From Sorex araneus (lineage: Eukaryota > Chordata > Mammalia > Eulipotyphla > Soricidae), in assembly GCF_027595985.1 (NCBI RefSeq), contig NC_073306.1:82695599-82759598 (forward strand): 64,000 nt of DNA, written 5' to 3'. The notes beneath the pieces were generated by a model. That model ran no database searches and was not told where the DNA came from. It worked only from the letters and a program-made list of their open reading frames with translations. Positions 26,829-38,653 of this stretch are shown here, piece by piece (the stretch's first letter is position 1; each line of letters begins with the position of its first letter). The position numbers and the translations under genes are program-made.

Positions 26829-28079
26829 TTGCCTGCATTTTTAAATGAATCCCACTTGCTCATCCTGCCTGTGTTCAGTCACCAGCAGGGATCCCGAGTC
26901 ACCATGGTGAAGGCAATCACTGGGGATGGCATGCAGGGCTGCACATGCGTGGCCAGGCCTGCAGAGGACAGCCAGGGAAGCGAGTGCCTTGCCATGAAGG
27001 GTGACGTGTGCCACGGAGGGTGAGGGCATGCCCTGGCGGCCAGGACTCTTCTGCGGTTCTCTCTCCAGATACGAGGCCGTGAGGCTGGTGAGCCGCGGCC
27101 CATCCTTCCAGTAGGGGGCGCCCCCACCACGGGAGGTTCCCAAGAGGCTCCGCCAAGGTTTGCAAGCAGAAGCTTAGCTGAAGGGGATGGGCAGCCAGGA
27201 GGGAGGACCAGAGCCAGTGGACACAGTCCGGAGGGCGACTGGGGAGAGCGAAAGCGTGAGGGGAGGTGGGTGCTGGGGAGACCAGGCCTTCCCACAGCTG
27301 CCCCGTCCCCCAGCCTTCCTGCCGGCCCGCGCCCGGCCCAGCCCCCACACTGTCTGGGTTCCTGGTGTGCAGTGCCACACAGCCTGCCGTGGATTAGAGC
27401 TCACCCAAGTGTGTGGCCTTCTCTGCCCCTTCCACCCTGCAGCACTCCTAGGTAAAGCCGACTCCTCCCTGTCACAACCCAGCAGAGCGCCGGCCACCAG
27501 GCAGGCCGGCCGGCCGTCACATGTGGCACGGTGGCTCAATGGGCAGCACTGGCTCCTTAGCGGAGTAAGTGATGCTCCTCGGGGCACCTGAGGGAAAGAC
27601 ATGAAGCGACGACTTCGGGGCTCACAGTCACGGTTCTCGGCTCCGTCATACCACAGGGCGGTCTGACAGGAGTTCGGCACGGCCTCCCACTGGGAACACC
27701 CCAGACATCGTTTCCCACTTTTGTTTTGGGTGTTGGGGACACACTGAGTGGTACTGCTGGGCCCTCCGAGCCGGGCTGGAATCACTGCTGAGGTGGAAAA
27801 TGCTCTGTGGAGGGCGAGTGGAACCGCAGGGGGGAGTGGAACCACAGGGGGGGTTCCTGATCCACAGATGCCCAGAGGGCCTGAGTCTGCAGCGCCACTC
27901 CCGGGGCACCTCATGCCCCCGCCACTTAAAGGGCCCTGAGAGAGGGGCAAAGCGTGCCCCCCAGCTGGCAGGAGCAGCACCCCCCAAGTCTGTGAATGCT
28001 GTCCCCCAGCGAGAGAGGCTGACGCTCCCCACCTCATGCCACCCCTGGGGTCTCTGGGCTCAAACTCTGGCCTCTACAA

Positions 28080-28318
28080 AGCCGTCGCTGACCCTGCTCC
28101 AGTGTGCCCACAGGCCGCCCACAGTGTTAGGGTCGATGACAGTTGGGGCTGGGGGTATAAAAGGGGCACAGAGACATAGGGGCACACTTGCTCTCTGGGG
28201 AGACAGCCCTGATCGATAGATTGATCCATATCTGGACTCTGTGCTTGGTGTGAAATAAGGCTCTGCTGAACTTCCACATGTGTGTGGCTCGCGTTCCTTA
28301 GATCACGGACCCCCCCAC
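28080..28318 (+). mobile_element. Probable old retroviral LTR fragment
   Basis: A TATA box (TATAAAA, 28156-28162) is followed after about 90 bases by an AATAAG poly(A)-like signal (28254-28259) and a C-rich end 'cccccccaca' (28310-28319). This layout, with a long R region, is LTR-like. The 5' edge is not clear and no target duplication was found. Confidence 0.4.
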
Positions 28319-28859
28319 AGCACTGTCCTGCCTTCCTGGCTCTGTCCTTCTCACAGACTGGGGGCCAATCAGCTCCCCTGTCCCCACGCATGCAAGCCCT
28401 TCGGCCCCTCCAGGCCTCTCCCCGCTAAGCCCTTCGAGGGAAAGAGGTGGAACTGCATTCTGGACCTAGATCAGAAGTGACCTCCAAGTCCACAGCAGGA
28501 AGGCGAGAAAAGCTCGCGGCCTCACACACAGCAACCCCGTGGGCAGCCAGCGCTGTGGTGCTGGGCCCACATTCCCTGGTGGTCCTGCTCCCAGGACTCT
28601 GCCAGCTTGGCCAGCCAGGAAGCCGGGAGGCAGGAGCGGGGGAGGTGGGGCCGGGCCCTGTCTCCCCTGATTCATCAAACAAGCAGTAATGAACCCCCCG
28701 GGCCACAGAAGCCCCGTGCTATCCACTCCAGCCGGCTGCTGGTTCAAAGGGAAGCCTTTGATTCACACCGACAGCTTTCAGATGGAACTAAATCTCTCCA
28801 CACTCCACTCTTCCTCCTGCCACTCTCCCCCTCTCCCCGCTCTCCCTCCCTCCCTCCAG

Positions 28860-29100
28860 ACCAGCCATTCCCTCTCTGCTCTGAAAAAAAAAAAGAAGAA
28901 GAAAAAATACCAGTGTTGCATTCTCTCACCAAGAAAGGACGATTGCAATCCTCTGAGCTGGGCCAGCAAAGAGGAAAGGAGAGAGATTTGCACTTTTGAT
29001 AGAGGAGGAGAGACAGAGAGGGAGAGGGGGAGGGAGAAGGGGAGATCTGGTGCGAGGCATGGGGGGGAGGGGGAGAGAGGCCCTGCAGGGGAGGACAGGG
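28860..29100. repeat. Purine-rich (A/G) low-complexity tract
   Basis: Includes an A/GAA run at 28883-28908 and a GA-rich run from about 29000 to 29095. Preceded by a CT-rich stretch at 28808-28858. Confidence 0.7.
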
Positions 29101-29794
29101 AGGAGCGGAGGGCAGAAGCCAGCTGCCCAGCAAAGGCAGGAAGAACATGGCTTGTGCTTCCCATTTTCTTGTGTGCACGGCGAGGGGAGAGGGCGCATGC
29201 AGGGCCAGGAGCCGGTGCTCCGGCCCCAAAGAGCATGCTTCCAGCGCGTGTGTCAGAAAATGTGCAGGACCAGAGAGCATGTGACCCTCTCCAGGGAGAA
29301 GGCGGCTGGGGACCCGTTGTGGTGGTGCCAAGAGATACAGCATCATCTCGACTGCCCCCTCACCGGACAAGGTTCCAAGTGCTCATCCGCCAGCCTGGAG
29401 GATATCAAAGCGCTGTCTGTGTGTTGGGGGGTCACAGTTTGCAGTAAGACAACACGGGGCGCAGCTGAGGCCCCAAGGGCCTTCCGGGCAGCCCTGACCC
29501 TAGACAGAAGAGTTGTCGCCTCCTTTCTCACCACCTGCCTGCCAACCTGCCCTGAAGTCAACACAGCTCTGGAGGGCGGGCCATGGCAGCGAAAGCCAGA
29601 GGGGACTCTTTCCAGGGACCAGATGGGATTTCACAAGTGGCCGCAATCTGGCTTGCGTTCCCTGCAGTGGGCAGACCACCGTGGCGAGCGGCAGGGCCTG
29701 GCGAGCTTGCAGAAATGAGATGTCTGGATTTATTGGGCCAGGACAGAACTCTGAGGGCACTGGCCCAGCGTGGCTGGCAGGGAGGGACAGAGCA

Positions 29795-29930
29795 CTGTAG
29801 GCCAGGAGTCAGGAGGCGGGGGAGGGGGGAGGGTACTTGCTCGAGCTCTGCCACTACTGGCTGTGTGATTCTGGGGGAAGTCAGTGCACCTCCCTGGGTC
29901 TTTGTCTTCTCCAACTTCTCCAAGCAGAAT
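29795..29930 (+). repeat. MIR element
   Basis: 'gagctctgccactactggct', 'gtgtgattctgggggaagtca' and 'cacctccctgggtctttgtc' match the MIR core order. Confidence 0.65.
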
Positions 29931-30262
29931 AAGGCGTTCTCAGACTGCCCCTGCCGTCTGCCACACCTTGCCAGGGCGCCAAAGGAAAGCTCCAAGTGAG
30001 CCTTCTCTCGGACTGAGGAAGCAGCTGCATCATCTGTGGCGATCCTGGCACTTCCTCCATGCTGGCGTGCAGAGGGAGGCGGGCAAGTTTGAACTCAATG
30101 ATAGGGGCTGAGGAGAAGACCCAGGTGCCTTAGTGCATGAAGCTTTCAGTAGGTCCCACCATGGGGAAAGGCAGGAAATCTGCAGGCTAAATCCTCGGTC
30201 ACTGAGTGACCTGCCAGGCCAGGTCCACTCACAAGGACTTGTCACTTCCCATGAAAGGACCA

Positions 30263-30440
30263 GGCTGGAGCCGAAGGGATAGTACAGCGGGGATAGTTTC
30301 GGATAGTTTGCCTTGCATGTGGACGACCTGGATTCGATCCCCAGCATCCCATATGGTCCCCCAAGCACTGCCAGGAGTTCCTGAGTGCAGAACCAGGAGT
30401 AACCCCTGAGCATTGCCAGGTGTGACCCAAAAGGGGGGAA
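30263..30440 (+). repeat. Shrew SINE
   Basis: Forward copy with a small internal duplication near 'ggatagtttc ggatagtttg'. Landmarks 'gattcgatccccagcatccc', 'atatggtcccccaagcactg' and 'gtgtgacccaaaa'. Confidence 0.9.
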
Positions 30441-30455
30441 AAAAGGCCAACTAGA

Positions 30456-30600
30456 TGGGTCAGAGCCTAGTACCACAGGGAAAGTGCTTACCTTGCACTA
30501 GGCTGACCTGGGTTTGATCCCCAGCAACCCAGAGGATCCCCTAAACCCTGCCAGGAGTGGTCCCTGAGCACTGGGTAGGGCCCAAAGACCAAAGAGAAAG
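30456..30600 (+). repeat. Shrew SINE, diverged
   Basis: Forward: 'ttgcactaggctgacctggg', 'tttgatccccagcaacccag', 'ctgccaggagtggtccctga'. Directly follows the copy at 30263. Confidence 0.8.
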
Positions 30601-31185
30601 AGGATAGAGACAAAGGAGGGGAGGAGTGTGGTGTGGGGAAAGGAGGCAGACTGGAAAGGAAGAGGAAAAACCCTGTATGAAAGAGGACAGGATGGGAAGA
30701 CTTGGTGGCAAAGTGCTTGTCCTGCAAGTCAGCGAGAGGCCACTCAGCAGCCCCCCGCAAGCAGCCTCCCGCAGTGGGCCTCTCCGAGGTGCGGAGGTGT
30801 GTCTCCAGCATGCGGTGCCCACAGGTGCCAGCAGCGCACGTGAAGACGGGCAGGAGGGGACACCTGGACACCCAGTGTGTGTGCGCCCGCACAAGGAGCA
30901 CGCCTTGAGTGTGAGCTCAAATCCCATAGCTGAGAGTGTGGCCCTCGAGAGCAGCGGGCGAGGAGTGATGCAGAAGAGGCCAATGGGATGGGGAGCGGGA
31001 ACCTGCAGGGGTGCAGCGGGGCCCCTCAACCGCTGTACCGTTATTTTGCAGAAAGGGAGGGTCAGCACAGGGCACATTCTCAAACCCCCAGTGGCTTCCA
31101 AGCTGACCCCACAACTGGGGGGCTAGGCACATCCCAAATCAACGGGGCAAGGGTGAGACATGAGGAATCTCATTCTCTAGACCCT

Positions 31186-31340
31186 CCTTTTTCTTTTTCT
31201 TTTGGTTCTGTTTTTGGGCCACACCGAGCTGTGCTCAGGGATCATTCTAGTGGTGCTAGAGGGACCATAGGGAGTGCCTGGGATCAAACCCGGGCCAGCG
31301 GCGCTCAAGGCAAGAGCAGGCGGTACGGTACTCCAGGCCC
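31186..31340 (-). repeat. Shrew SINE, diverged
   Basis: Antisense: 'tttttgggccacaccgagct', 'gtgctcagggatcattct', 'gatcaaacccgggccagcgg'. Confidence 0.8.
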
Positions 31341-31369
31341 TGGAAACTCCTTCAGTAAAGGGAGGGAGG

Positions 31370-31790
31370 AACAGAGGGCAGCCCGAGAGAAATGATGGAG
31401 AAGGCTGGGAAGAGGGATAAAAAATGAGAGGAGAGAATCAAGGGGAAAAAAAGTAATGAGACCATCTGGGAGAGGAAAATGAGAATGAAGATAAGGATAG
31501 AGGAGCAGGAGAGAAGAAATTGGAGCCGGCAGAGAGGGTGGGGAAACAGAGGGGGTTGGGGAAGGCAGGCGGTGGGGCCCAGGGCTGGGCAAAGACAGGC
31601 GGAGGCAGGGCTGCTGTGGGCGGGTGACCACCCTCTGGCCTCATTCCAAGGGCGGCAGCATTTAGGTCAAAGAAAAGGGGTGAAATCCTTGAGAAATAGA
31701 TGGGATTTTTCAAAGGATTAGCTAAGGAGAGGAGGAGGAGGGGCATGGGGAGGCAGGGAGGAGGGGACAGGCCGCATCTGAGGCACTTTG
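31370..31790. repeat. GA-rich low-complexity region
   Basis: Strong purine bias on the plus strand; no clean repeat unit. Open frames here are compositional. Confidence 0.5.
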
Positions 31791-32189
31791 AAAGGCAACT
31801 GAGGGCGGGGCAGTCCTCCCCCACCCCCCTCTTGCCCCTTCACACCAGCTTCAAGCTGGCTAAAAGCCAGTGGGGTGCCATTTGGGAGGGGGATCAAAGA
31901 CAGGGCAGACAGGAAGTTTGTCTTGGGGTCTAACCATGTTGCCAAATCCCACTCCAGCACCCACTTGGGCAGAGAGAAGGGGGGGGCTGCTCCTGAAAGC
32001 CTAGGTTCTCTGGAGGGCCTCCGGCCTTGCACCACCCTCTCTCATTCTCTGATGGAGCAGGGCGGGGATGGAGCTCCTGCCAAGGGCAGAAGCCAGGGCC
32101 CACAGGGCTCAAGCGGGCTCCAAACCAGGAAGTGGGCAGGCCCCTGTGTCTCCAGAGAGGTCTCTGGGAATCCTTAGTAATAGTTTCTG

Positions 32190-32339
32190 GAGACAGCACA
32201 GCAGATATACGATGCTTGCCTTGTGTGCAACCCTGACCTCAGCAAACAGGGTCCCCTAAGTCCTGCCAGGAGTGATCCTCGAGCACAGAGCCAGGAGTAA
32301 GCCCTGAGCACTGCCAGGTGTGGCCCCCAAACAAACAAT
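32190..32339 (+). repeat. Shrew SINE, diverged
   Basis: Forward: 'gacagcacagcagatatacg', 'gtcctgccaggagtgatcct', 'agccaggagtaagccctgag', 'caggtgtggcccccaaac'. Confidence 0.8.
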
Positions 32340-33191
32340 AATCATAATCGTTTCTTGGAAGGCTGGGAGCCAGGACAGCAGGGAGTGATCGCTGAGCAAA
32401 GCCCTGAGCAATGCTGGGTTGGGCCCCCCAAAACTCACAACCCAAACCAACACCAACAGTTTCTGCAATAAAGAACCTCAACTCTGAGAAATCCCACAAG
32501 GTAAGCATTCTTTACTTCACCCCAAATTCAAAGAAACTAGGGGGAGTAGAGTGAGATCTGGCTTTTGATCTCTGGCAGGAGCTCCTACAAGTCTTGTCTG
32601 TTTTAAAGTTGAGTGAGTTTTGTGACTTTCTGCACATACCACCCCAAACATCTTCCTCTCAAAATTAAAAGCTAAACCAGCAAAGACAGAGACAGGGGTT
32701 GGGTCTCCATCTCCTCTGAAAGCCAGGAGAGCTCCAGCAGCCGCACATAGGTCCCGGGGCCCGGGGCCCTGAGGAAGATCCCTGTGTGCTCCCAGCTCTG
32801 CCCTGGCACCGCAAAAGGCTGGCTGGGCAGACATGAGAGTGGACATCAAACATATCCCTCACTGGATGTACTCAGCCTTAGCACTAAGTATGAGCCTCAT
32901 TACAGGCACATTAATGCATGTGCCTCACAGGGGACCTGATTGCTTAAGTCAGTTCAGAATCTTCTAGAAACATGAGCTTTCCATCACTAGATGTGTGGAA
33001 GGGGAGGCCGGGTGACCAAAGGGATCAGAATAACATTTTAGTTCCCTGTCAGTTCTGGTCTTTATGATTCTACTCACACACCTCATATGGCTTCTTCTTA
33101 CTCTGGACATACACCCATCAAATAATCGATCTGCAACAGTCCGATCAAGGTGGACTGAAATAGTTGGCAAAGTTTAAAGGAAGAAACTCTC

Positions 33192-33372
33192 AGGGCCCAG
33201 AGTGATAGTGCAGGTAGGGCATTTGCCTTGCACATAGCTGACCAGAGTTCAACCCCTGGCACCCCATACGGTCTCCTGAGCACTGTCAGGAGTAATCCCT
33301 GAGCTCGGAGTGAGTAGAAAGCCCAAAGCACTGTTGAGTGTAAACTCAAACCCTCCCCTCACAAAAAACCAA
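33192..33372 (+). repeat. Shrew SINE, diverged
   Basis: Forward: 'gggcccagagtgatagtgca', 'catttgccttgcacatagct', 'ccctggcaccccatacgg', then a decayed 3' half. Confidence 0.8.
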
Positions 33373-34488
33373 AAACAAACACAAAGAAACACCCATAAGC
33401 CAAAGAGAAATTCTGAACAGAGTTGGTGGCAGGGAAAAGAGTGGGTCAAAACACAGTAGAAGTCAAGGGTGGAGGACCTGGCTCATGTGGTAAGACACAC
33501 ATGGTCCTTAGCAGCCTCTGGTGTACCCTGGGCAACACAACACCAGGAACAAGAAGATGTGAGTCAGGTTTCTGCCCCAAACCAACCAAAAAACCTCAGC
33601 GAGCCAAGGATGACACCTGGTCAAGCAAGATATGCGGACAGGGAGCTGCAGCCTGCAGTCACATGCATGGATCTGATTCCTGAGCCCTTTACCTGGAAAC
33701 TCAAGGCATGGCTGGTGTCATGTATCTTCCAAAATGACTATGGCAGAAATTTTCTGCACACAATAGGTGCCTAGGATCTGCTTACTGTTCACGTGAACAC
33801 ACCATGAATGGATTGCTCAGAGAAGGCTAATTCAGTTCAACATTCTCCCATCTACATGATTATCACTTTCTGAATGTCTTTCACACCAGCCACCGTCCTG
33901 GTCCTGGGCTCTGGGACACCAGGTGGACCAGACGGACCTGCCCCACCAGCAGCAGCTCGGTCTCACTGGCACGCCGAGGAACAGCCACACAGAATGATAT
34001 CATGTCATAACAAAGTGATGGGGATGGAGAGAGAAACCCCTTAAATCAATGCATGATTTTATTTTTTGCTGCTACAAGTCCGAGTTCCATGCTTAATGCG
34101 CATTCTTGCCTGCCTTTTCCATTCTAGGTCCTTTCCACAGTTATAGCCCGGACACTGAAGGCCTTGATGGTCACAGATGCAATTAGCTGACTAGACGTGT
34201 ATTGAGTCACAAGGACAAGGATTTCAACAGACAGAGAACTGGGGGATGGGCTTTCCAGACAAAGGGAAGGGTACGAACCAAGACAAGGAGACATCAAAGA
34301 CAGGCCGGCAGTTGGAAGTGGCTGGAATTTGGGCACATAAAGGAACTGGAACCAAGGGCACATCTCTAGAAAATAAACTTTCTGGGACAGGGATGTGGTT
34401 TTATGGTAGAAAACATGACTTTCATAAATGAGGCCCTGGGTTCTGTCCTTGACATTGCAAAAAAAAAAAAAAATGAACAAAGAAAGTA

Positions 34489-34838
34489 GGGTTGGAGTGA
34501 TAGTACAGCGGGTAAGGTTCTTTTTGCCTTGTACATGGTTGATGAAGATTCAATCTCCAGCACTACATATGGTGTCTCGAACCTGCCAAGACTGATTTTT
34601 TTTTTTTGGCTTTTGGGTCACACCTGGCAATGTTACTCCTGGCTCACGCACTAAGGAATTACTCTTGGAGGTGCTCGGGGGACCATATGCGATGCTGGGA
34701 ATTGAACCTGGGTTGGCTGCATGCAAGGCAAATGTCCTACCTGCTATGCTATTGCTCTAGCCCCAAGACTGATTCTTGAGGATAGAGCCAAGAGTAAGCC
34801 CTGAGCATTGCTGGGTGTGCCCCCCTCAAAAAAAAAAT
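34489..34838 (+). repeat. Shrew SINE interrupted by a second SINE
   Basis: Outer forward copy: 34489-34597 (head and middle) and 34775-34838 (3' end and A-tail). It is split by a reverse SINE inserted at 34598-34764. Confidence 0.88.
34598..34764 (-). repeat. Nested shrew SINE
   Basis: Antisense copy inside the outer SINE, with target duplication 'aagactgatt' at 34588-34597 and 34765-34774. Confidence 0.92.
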
Positions 34839-34847
34839 ACCCAAAAA

Positions 34848-35083
34848 TAGGAAGAGGAGAGGAAGAGGAGGCAAGGGGGAGGAAAGCTGGAAAAAGGAAG
34901 AGGTTGGAGGTAGAAGAAAGAAACAGAGAAGGAGGAGGAGGAAGAGGAGGAGGGGGAAGAGGAGGAAGAAGGAGGAGAAGGAGAGGAGAAGAAGGAGGAG
35001 GAGAAGGAGGAGGAGGGGGAAGAAGAAGGCGAGGAGGAGGAGGAGGAGGAGGAGGAGGGGGAGGGGGAGGAGGAGGAGTAATT
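34848..35083. repeat. Homopurine GGA/GAA tract
   Basis: From about 34927 to 35079 the plus strand is purine except for isolated bases, rich in GGA trinucleotides. It has mirror-repeat character and could form triplex or G-quadruplex structures. Confidence 0.9.
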
Positions 35084-35379
35084 CAGGTTTCCTCTGTCTT
35101 CTAAAACCTAAAACCTTCCAGGCTGGGCAGAGAGAGGGCAACGAAATTTAGATTCCGAAAGATAAAGTGGGAGCTGTGGTTTATCCACGCTCTACAGAGC
35201 CACAACGTATAACATAGTAAGATCAGGGATGGGCTTAGACGACCCGGGAAGAACTAGGCAACCATGTGGTGGTGTGAGCGCATGCGTTGTGCAGAGCAGC
35301 ATGCATGTATCTGTGTGCTGAGAAAGCTGGTGAGTGCTACTGCATGTATACAAATAAGTGTTGCTTATGTAACTGCCGA

Positions 35380-35660
35380 AAGGAGAATGGGCACTTTCTG
35401 CCCATAACTAGGACATTCTCGGCTTTTCCAATTAATCTCCATTAAAAAGATTTCCCGCAAAGACGCTTCTGGAGGCCCCAAGTTGGGGTCATCTGGATCA
35501 ATCCTGCGTAAAGTAAAAGCAGCTCCCACCGGCTGCCGAATCGATCCATCTAACTTGGTTCATTCTACACGTGCAGGAGGCATGGAATGTTAATTTGCTG
35601 TGGGAGTGGAGGGAGCCTGAAGTGGAGGCGCTGTAATTAAAAGCTGTAGGAGCAGCGTCT
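35380..35660. other. Unique block with AT-rich motifs (possible conserved element)
   Basis: Includes CCAATTAATCTCCATTAAAAAG, TTAATTTGCTGTGGG and GCTGTAATTAAAAGCTG. No repeat or coding match. Confidence 0.2.
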
Positions 35661-37239
35661 CGGCATGGAGGCCTGCAGTCGTCGGCAGCAGCCGGCACAG
35701 GGTGGGACTCAGAGGACGCTCTTCAGGCTGGGACTGGGGGCTGGAGTGCGAATCTCTGTGCCTGCTCTTCCTTGCTCTGACAGTCGGATTGTCAGCTGGA
35801 GCACAAGTGTCCCCAGACTGGGGAAGTGCCCAGGGACGCTCAGCACTTCACCTTAGTACTCTCAGAATTCCAGGCCATCAAAAGGGGGATTGATAGTAGC
35901 AGTGACCAATGGTGAGTCTAGCAAGGGTCCATGGGAGACCCTGGATTTCCTGCTCAAGAACAAGCAAACCGTGGAATACTTTTGGGACCCCAAAGCATCT
36001 AACATCCAGGGCAGCTTTGTGGTTCAGGAAGGGGAGAATAACCTACATGGATGGGGTGCAGGGCAGCTGGCCGCCCGCTAGCGAGCCATTCCAGTCAGGG
36101 CTACACTCATCCTTCAAAGCCTCTCTCCTCCAGGCAGATGTCCTGGAAGTGCTATAAAGAAGATACTGATTGATTTTCCAATTTGATTTTCCAATTTCAT
36201 CTTCAAACCCATCCATCCCAAACTCCCCTCCTCAGCTTCTCAGATAAGTACCTTTCAATGTTTCTACTCCCCCAAATTCTGCTGATCTGGGGATAGACAA
36301 ACACTGCCACTGTAGGCCTGTGCCCCCTCTCCCGGCCCCTGCTCCTGAATTACTCAGATGCCCAAGGAATCGGGGTCAGGAGTCACTGATGCTGCAAACT
36401 CTCACTAAAGCTGTAGGGAGGCTGGGGAATGAGAAGATTGTGGGAGCCACTTGCCAAGGGGCTCTGGGCCGGCAGGGATGGTGAAAATCTAGGGAGGATC
36501 TTGAATGGGACCCTTTCTTGGTGTTTCCCTCATTCCACTGCTCTGCACCTCAGAATGCTGCGTTCCCTTTTTTGATCTCACTGTGTAGCCTCCCAGGGGG
36601 ATGGAGAGGGAAGGTCTCTCCTTCCTTCACCTCCATTGTCCCTGTTCTCTGCAATAACCTAATGATTTCTCATTTAGCTGCCCAGCCCTCCATAGGGAGA
36701 GGCTTCCTTTGATTCCTTGTGACACCAATCTCACAACAAATTTAGCACCTCGTTTCCTGGAGGAGCCAATATTCCCCCTCGATTATCTCCCAGCATGGGG
36801 ATGGGGTGTTGTGCATTCCAAGAAGCAGGGAGGCCTTCTCCAGATATCAGTCACCCAGCTCACGTCCTCAGGAGAATGGCAAAGCCAGGGTGGAAGGGAC
36901 CCCATAGAAGTCCGGGAGGGCTCCAAGAGCAAGGAGAAGGAGGGGTGGGGGCAGAAGGAGGGAGGAATGGGGAATCGAAAAGCTTCCAGAAACTTGGACC
37001 TGAACAGGAGGATGTGCAGTTTGGTGGCTGGGATCTGGGGATGATGGCAGTTTGATCTTTGCTTAGATAATTCTACAACAAGCCCCCACTGCCCCCGCCA
37101 CAAGCCACTCCTAAAAACTGGGTACTTCATGCAGCCAGGATGAACTCTGGGTGTGAGATTAATGGAGGGAGAAGGTGGTGGCCGGGCCCAGATTCCCCTG
37201 GAGTGAAATAAGCAGGCGGAGAGGAACAGCTTATTTGAC

Positions 37240-37345
37240 CCTCCCATCCCATAGTGTCCCCTGAGTCCACCAGGAGGGATTCCTGAATGCAGAACCAGGA
37301 GTTAGCCTTGAGCACTGCCAGATGTGGCCCAAACAAAAAAGAAGT
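37240..37345 (+). repeat. Shrew SINE, 3' part
   Basis: Forward: 'cccatcccatagtgtcccct', 'gcagaaccaggagttagcct', 'gatgtggcccaaac'. The head is missing. Confidence 0.75.
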
Positions 37346-37357
37346 GGGGCAGGGAGC

Positions 37358-37360
<3 letters not shown>

Positions 37361-37443
<83 letters not shown>
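37361..37443. repeat. (GA)n microsatellite, about 83 bp
   Basis: Uninterrupted AG dinucleotides directly after the SINE at 37240-37345. Confidence 0.97.
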
Positions 37444-37446
<3 letters not shown>

Positions 37447-37629
37447 TGTGTGTGTGAGTGAGAGAGAGGATGGTGGGTAAGAAGCTCATTTTGTATACAA
37501 GCCAAAATGGATTCCATCCTTGAGCAACTTCTAGGAGTAAAGTTCCAAGGAACACAGCTGCAGGTATGACCCTAAAGCAAAACAAAACAACAACAAAGAA
37601 GCAAGTAGATGAAAATAACAGTAGACGAG

Positions 37630-37828
37630 GGGCTGGAGATATAGCATGGCAGATGGCAGATGGGGCGTTTGCCTTGCATGTGGCCGACCTGGGTTCGATT
37701 CCCAGCATCCCATATGGTCCCCTGAGCACCGCCAGGGGTACTTACTGAGTGCAGAGCCAGGAGTAACCCCTGTACATCGCCGGGTGTGACCCAAAAAGCA
37801 AAAAAAAATAAATAAAAAGAAAAATAAA
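37630..37828 (+). repeat. Full-length shrew SINE
   Basis: Forward, with 'gaaaataacagtagacgag' (37611-37629) and 'gaaaataacagtagatgag' (37829-37847) as a 19 bp target duplication with one mismatch. The head holds a short 'gcagatg' duplication. Confidence 0.95.
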
Positions 37829-38092
37829 GAAAATAACAGTAGATGAGCTTCTGGAAAATGGACCCAAGATAGAAGGAAAGAGACAGAAATGATGTTTCAA
37901 GGCAGAGGGGAGCAGGGGTAGATGTGAGCTTTGGAGACTCCACAAAGACAAGGATCCTAAATGTGTGCAGAAAAGAAGAGAGCCTGGTGGGCAGGAAGTT
38001 AGGAGGGGATTGCAAAGAGTTCCTCTTCAGTGCTTGCCACCTGGGAGTGGAGAAAGGAGATCAGCTCCACCTCCAGAAATATGGTGGCAGGA

Positions 38093-38130
38093 GAAGGGGG
38101 GGGGGTGTGGGGGGAGGAGGAGAGAAGGGG
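38093..38130. repeat. G-rich run
   Basis: Runs of G including one of about 12, separated by one to three bases; fits a G-quadruplex pattern. Confidence 0.5.
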
Positions 38131-38653
38131 ACGGGGATGATCACCAGGAGGGTGGCAGATGGTGGCTGTCATTAAAGGGATTCCAGTAAGTCCAGGAAGC
38201 CTGAGACAGCAGAGACAAGCTTGGGTAAGCAGTGGGAGGGAGAATTCAAGAGCAGAAGGAACTTGCCAGAAGCCTCACACCATTCTCAACAGCTCTGCAT
38301 ACTCTAGCCCTAATTCCTATTGGAAGGCAGATCCTAAACAGCAATCCACAACCCTACTCAAACCCCAACCTGGTGCTATTGCTCTAAGCCCAAAGGCTTC
38401 CTGAAGGCAAGGCATCTCAGCCTTCCCTCTGCCCGGCTAGTGGAAGAGGTTAGCAGATGTTCACTGCAAAATAAGCCTAGGAGCCAACCCTTGACCTTGT
38501 CCCAATTCCAGCCAGAAACTTTCGCCTCTCCTGATGCTGCTCTGAGCACTGGTCTCGCCCACATCCACACTCTGTGTCCCACTCCATCGTAAAGGCCATA
38601 GTCCCTAAGGAGGATTTCACTTGACTTGTGCTAATCTCAGAGTTGTTGTGTTT

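Noticed and set aside
27725..27770. 5' end of an LTR at TGTTGGGGACAC
   Set aside because: The stretch can equally be read as an antisense SINE fragment, and no target duplication pairs it with the C-rich end at 28318. The LTR call was limited to the TATA-to-end region.
33840..33960. Old DNA transposon or L2 fragment
   Set aside because: Some phrase-level resemblance to ancient repeats but no ordered set of motifs.
35640..36160. Possible small gene or processed pseudogene with short plus-strand frames
   Set aside because: Frames are short, do not resemble a protein I know, and no splice structure or poly-A tail supports them.
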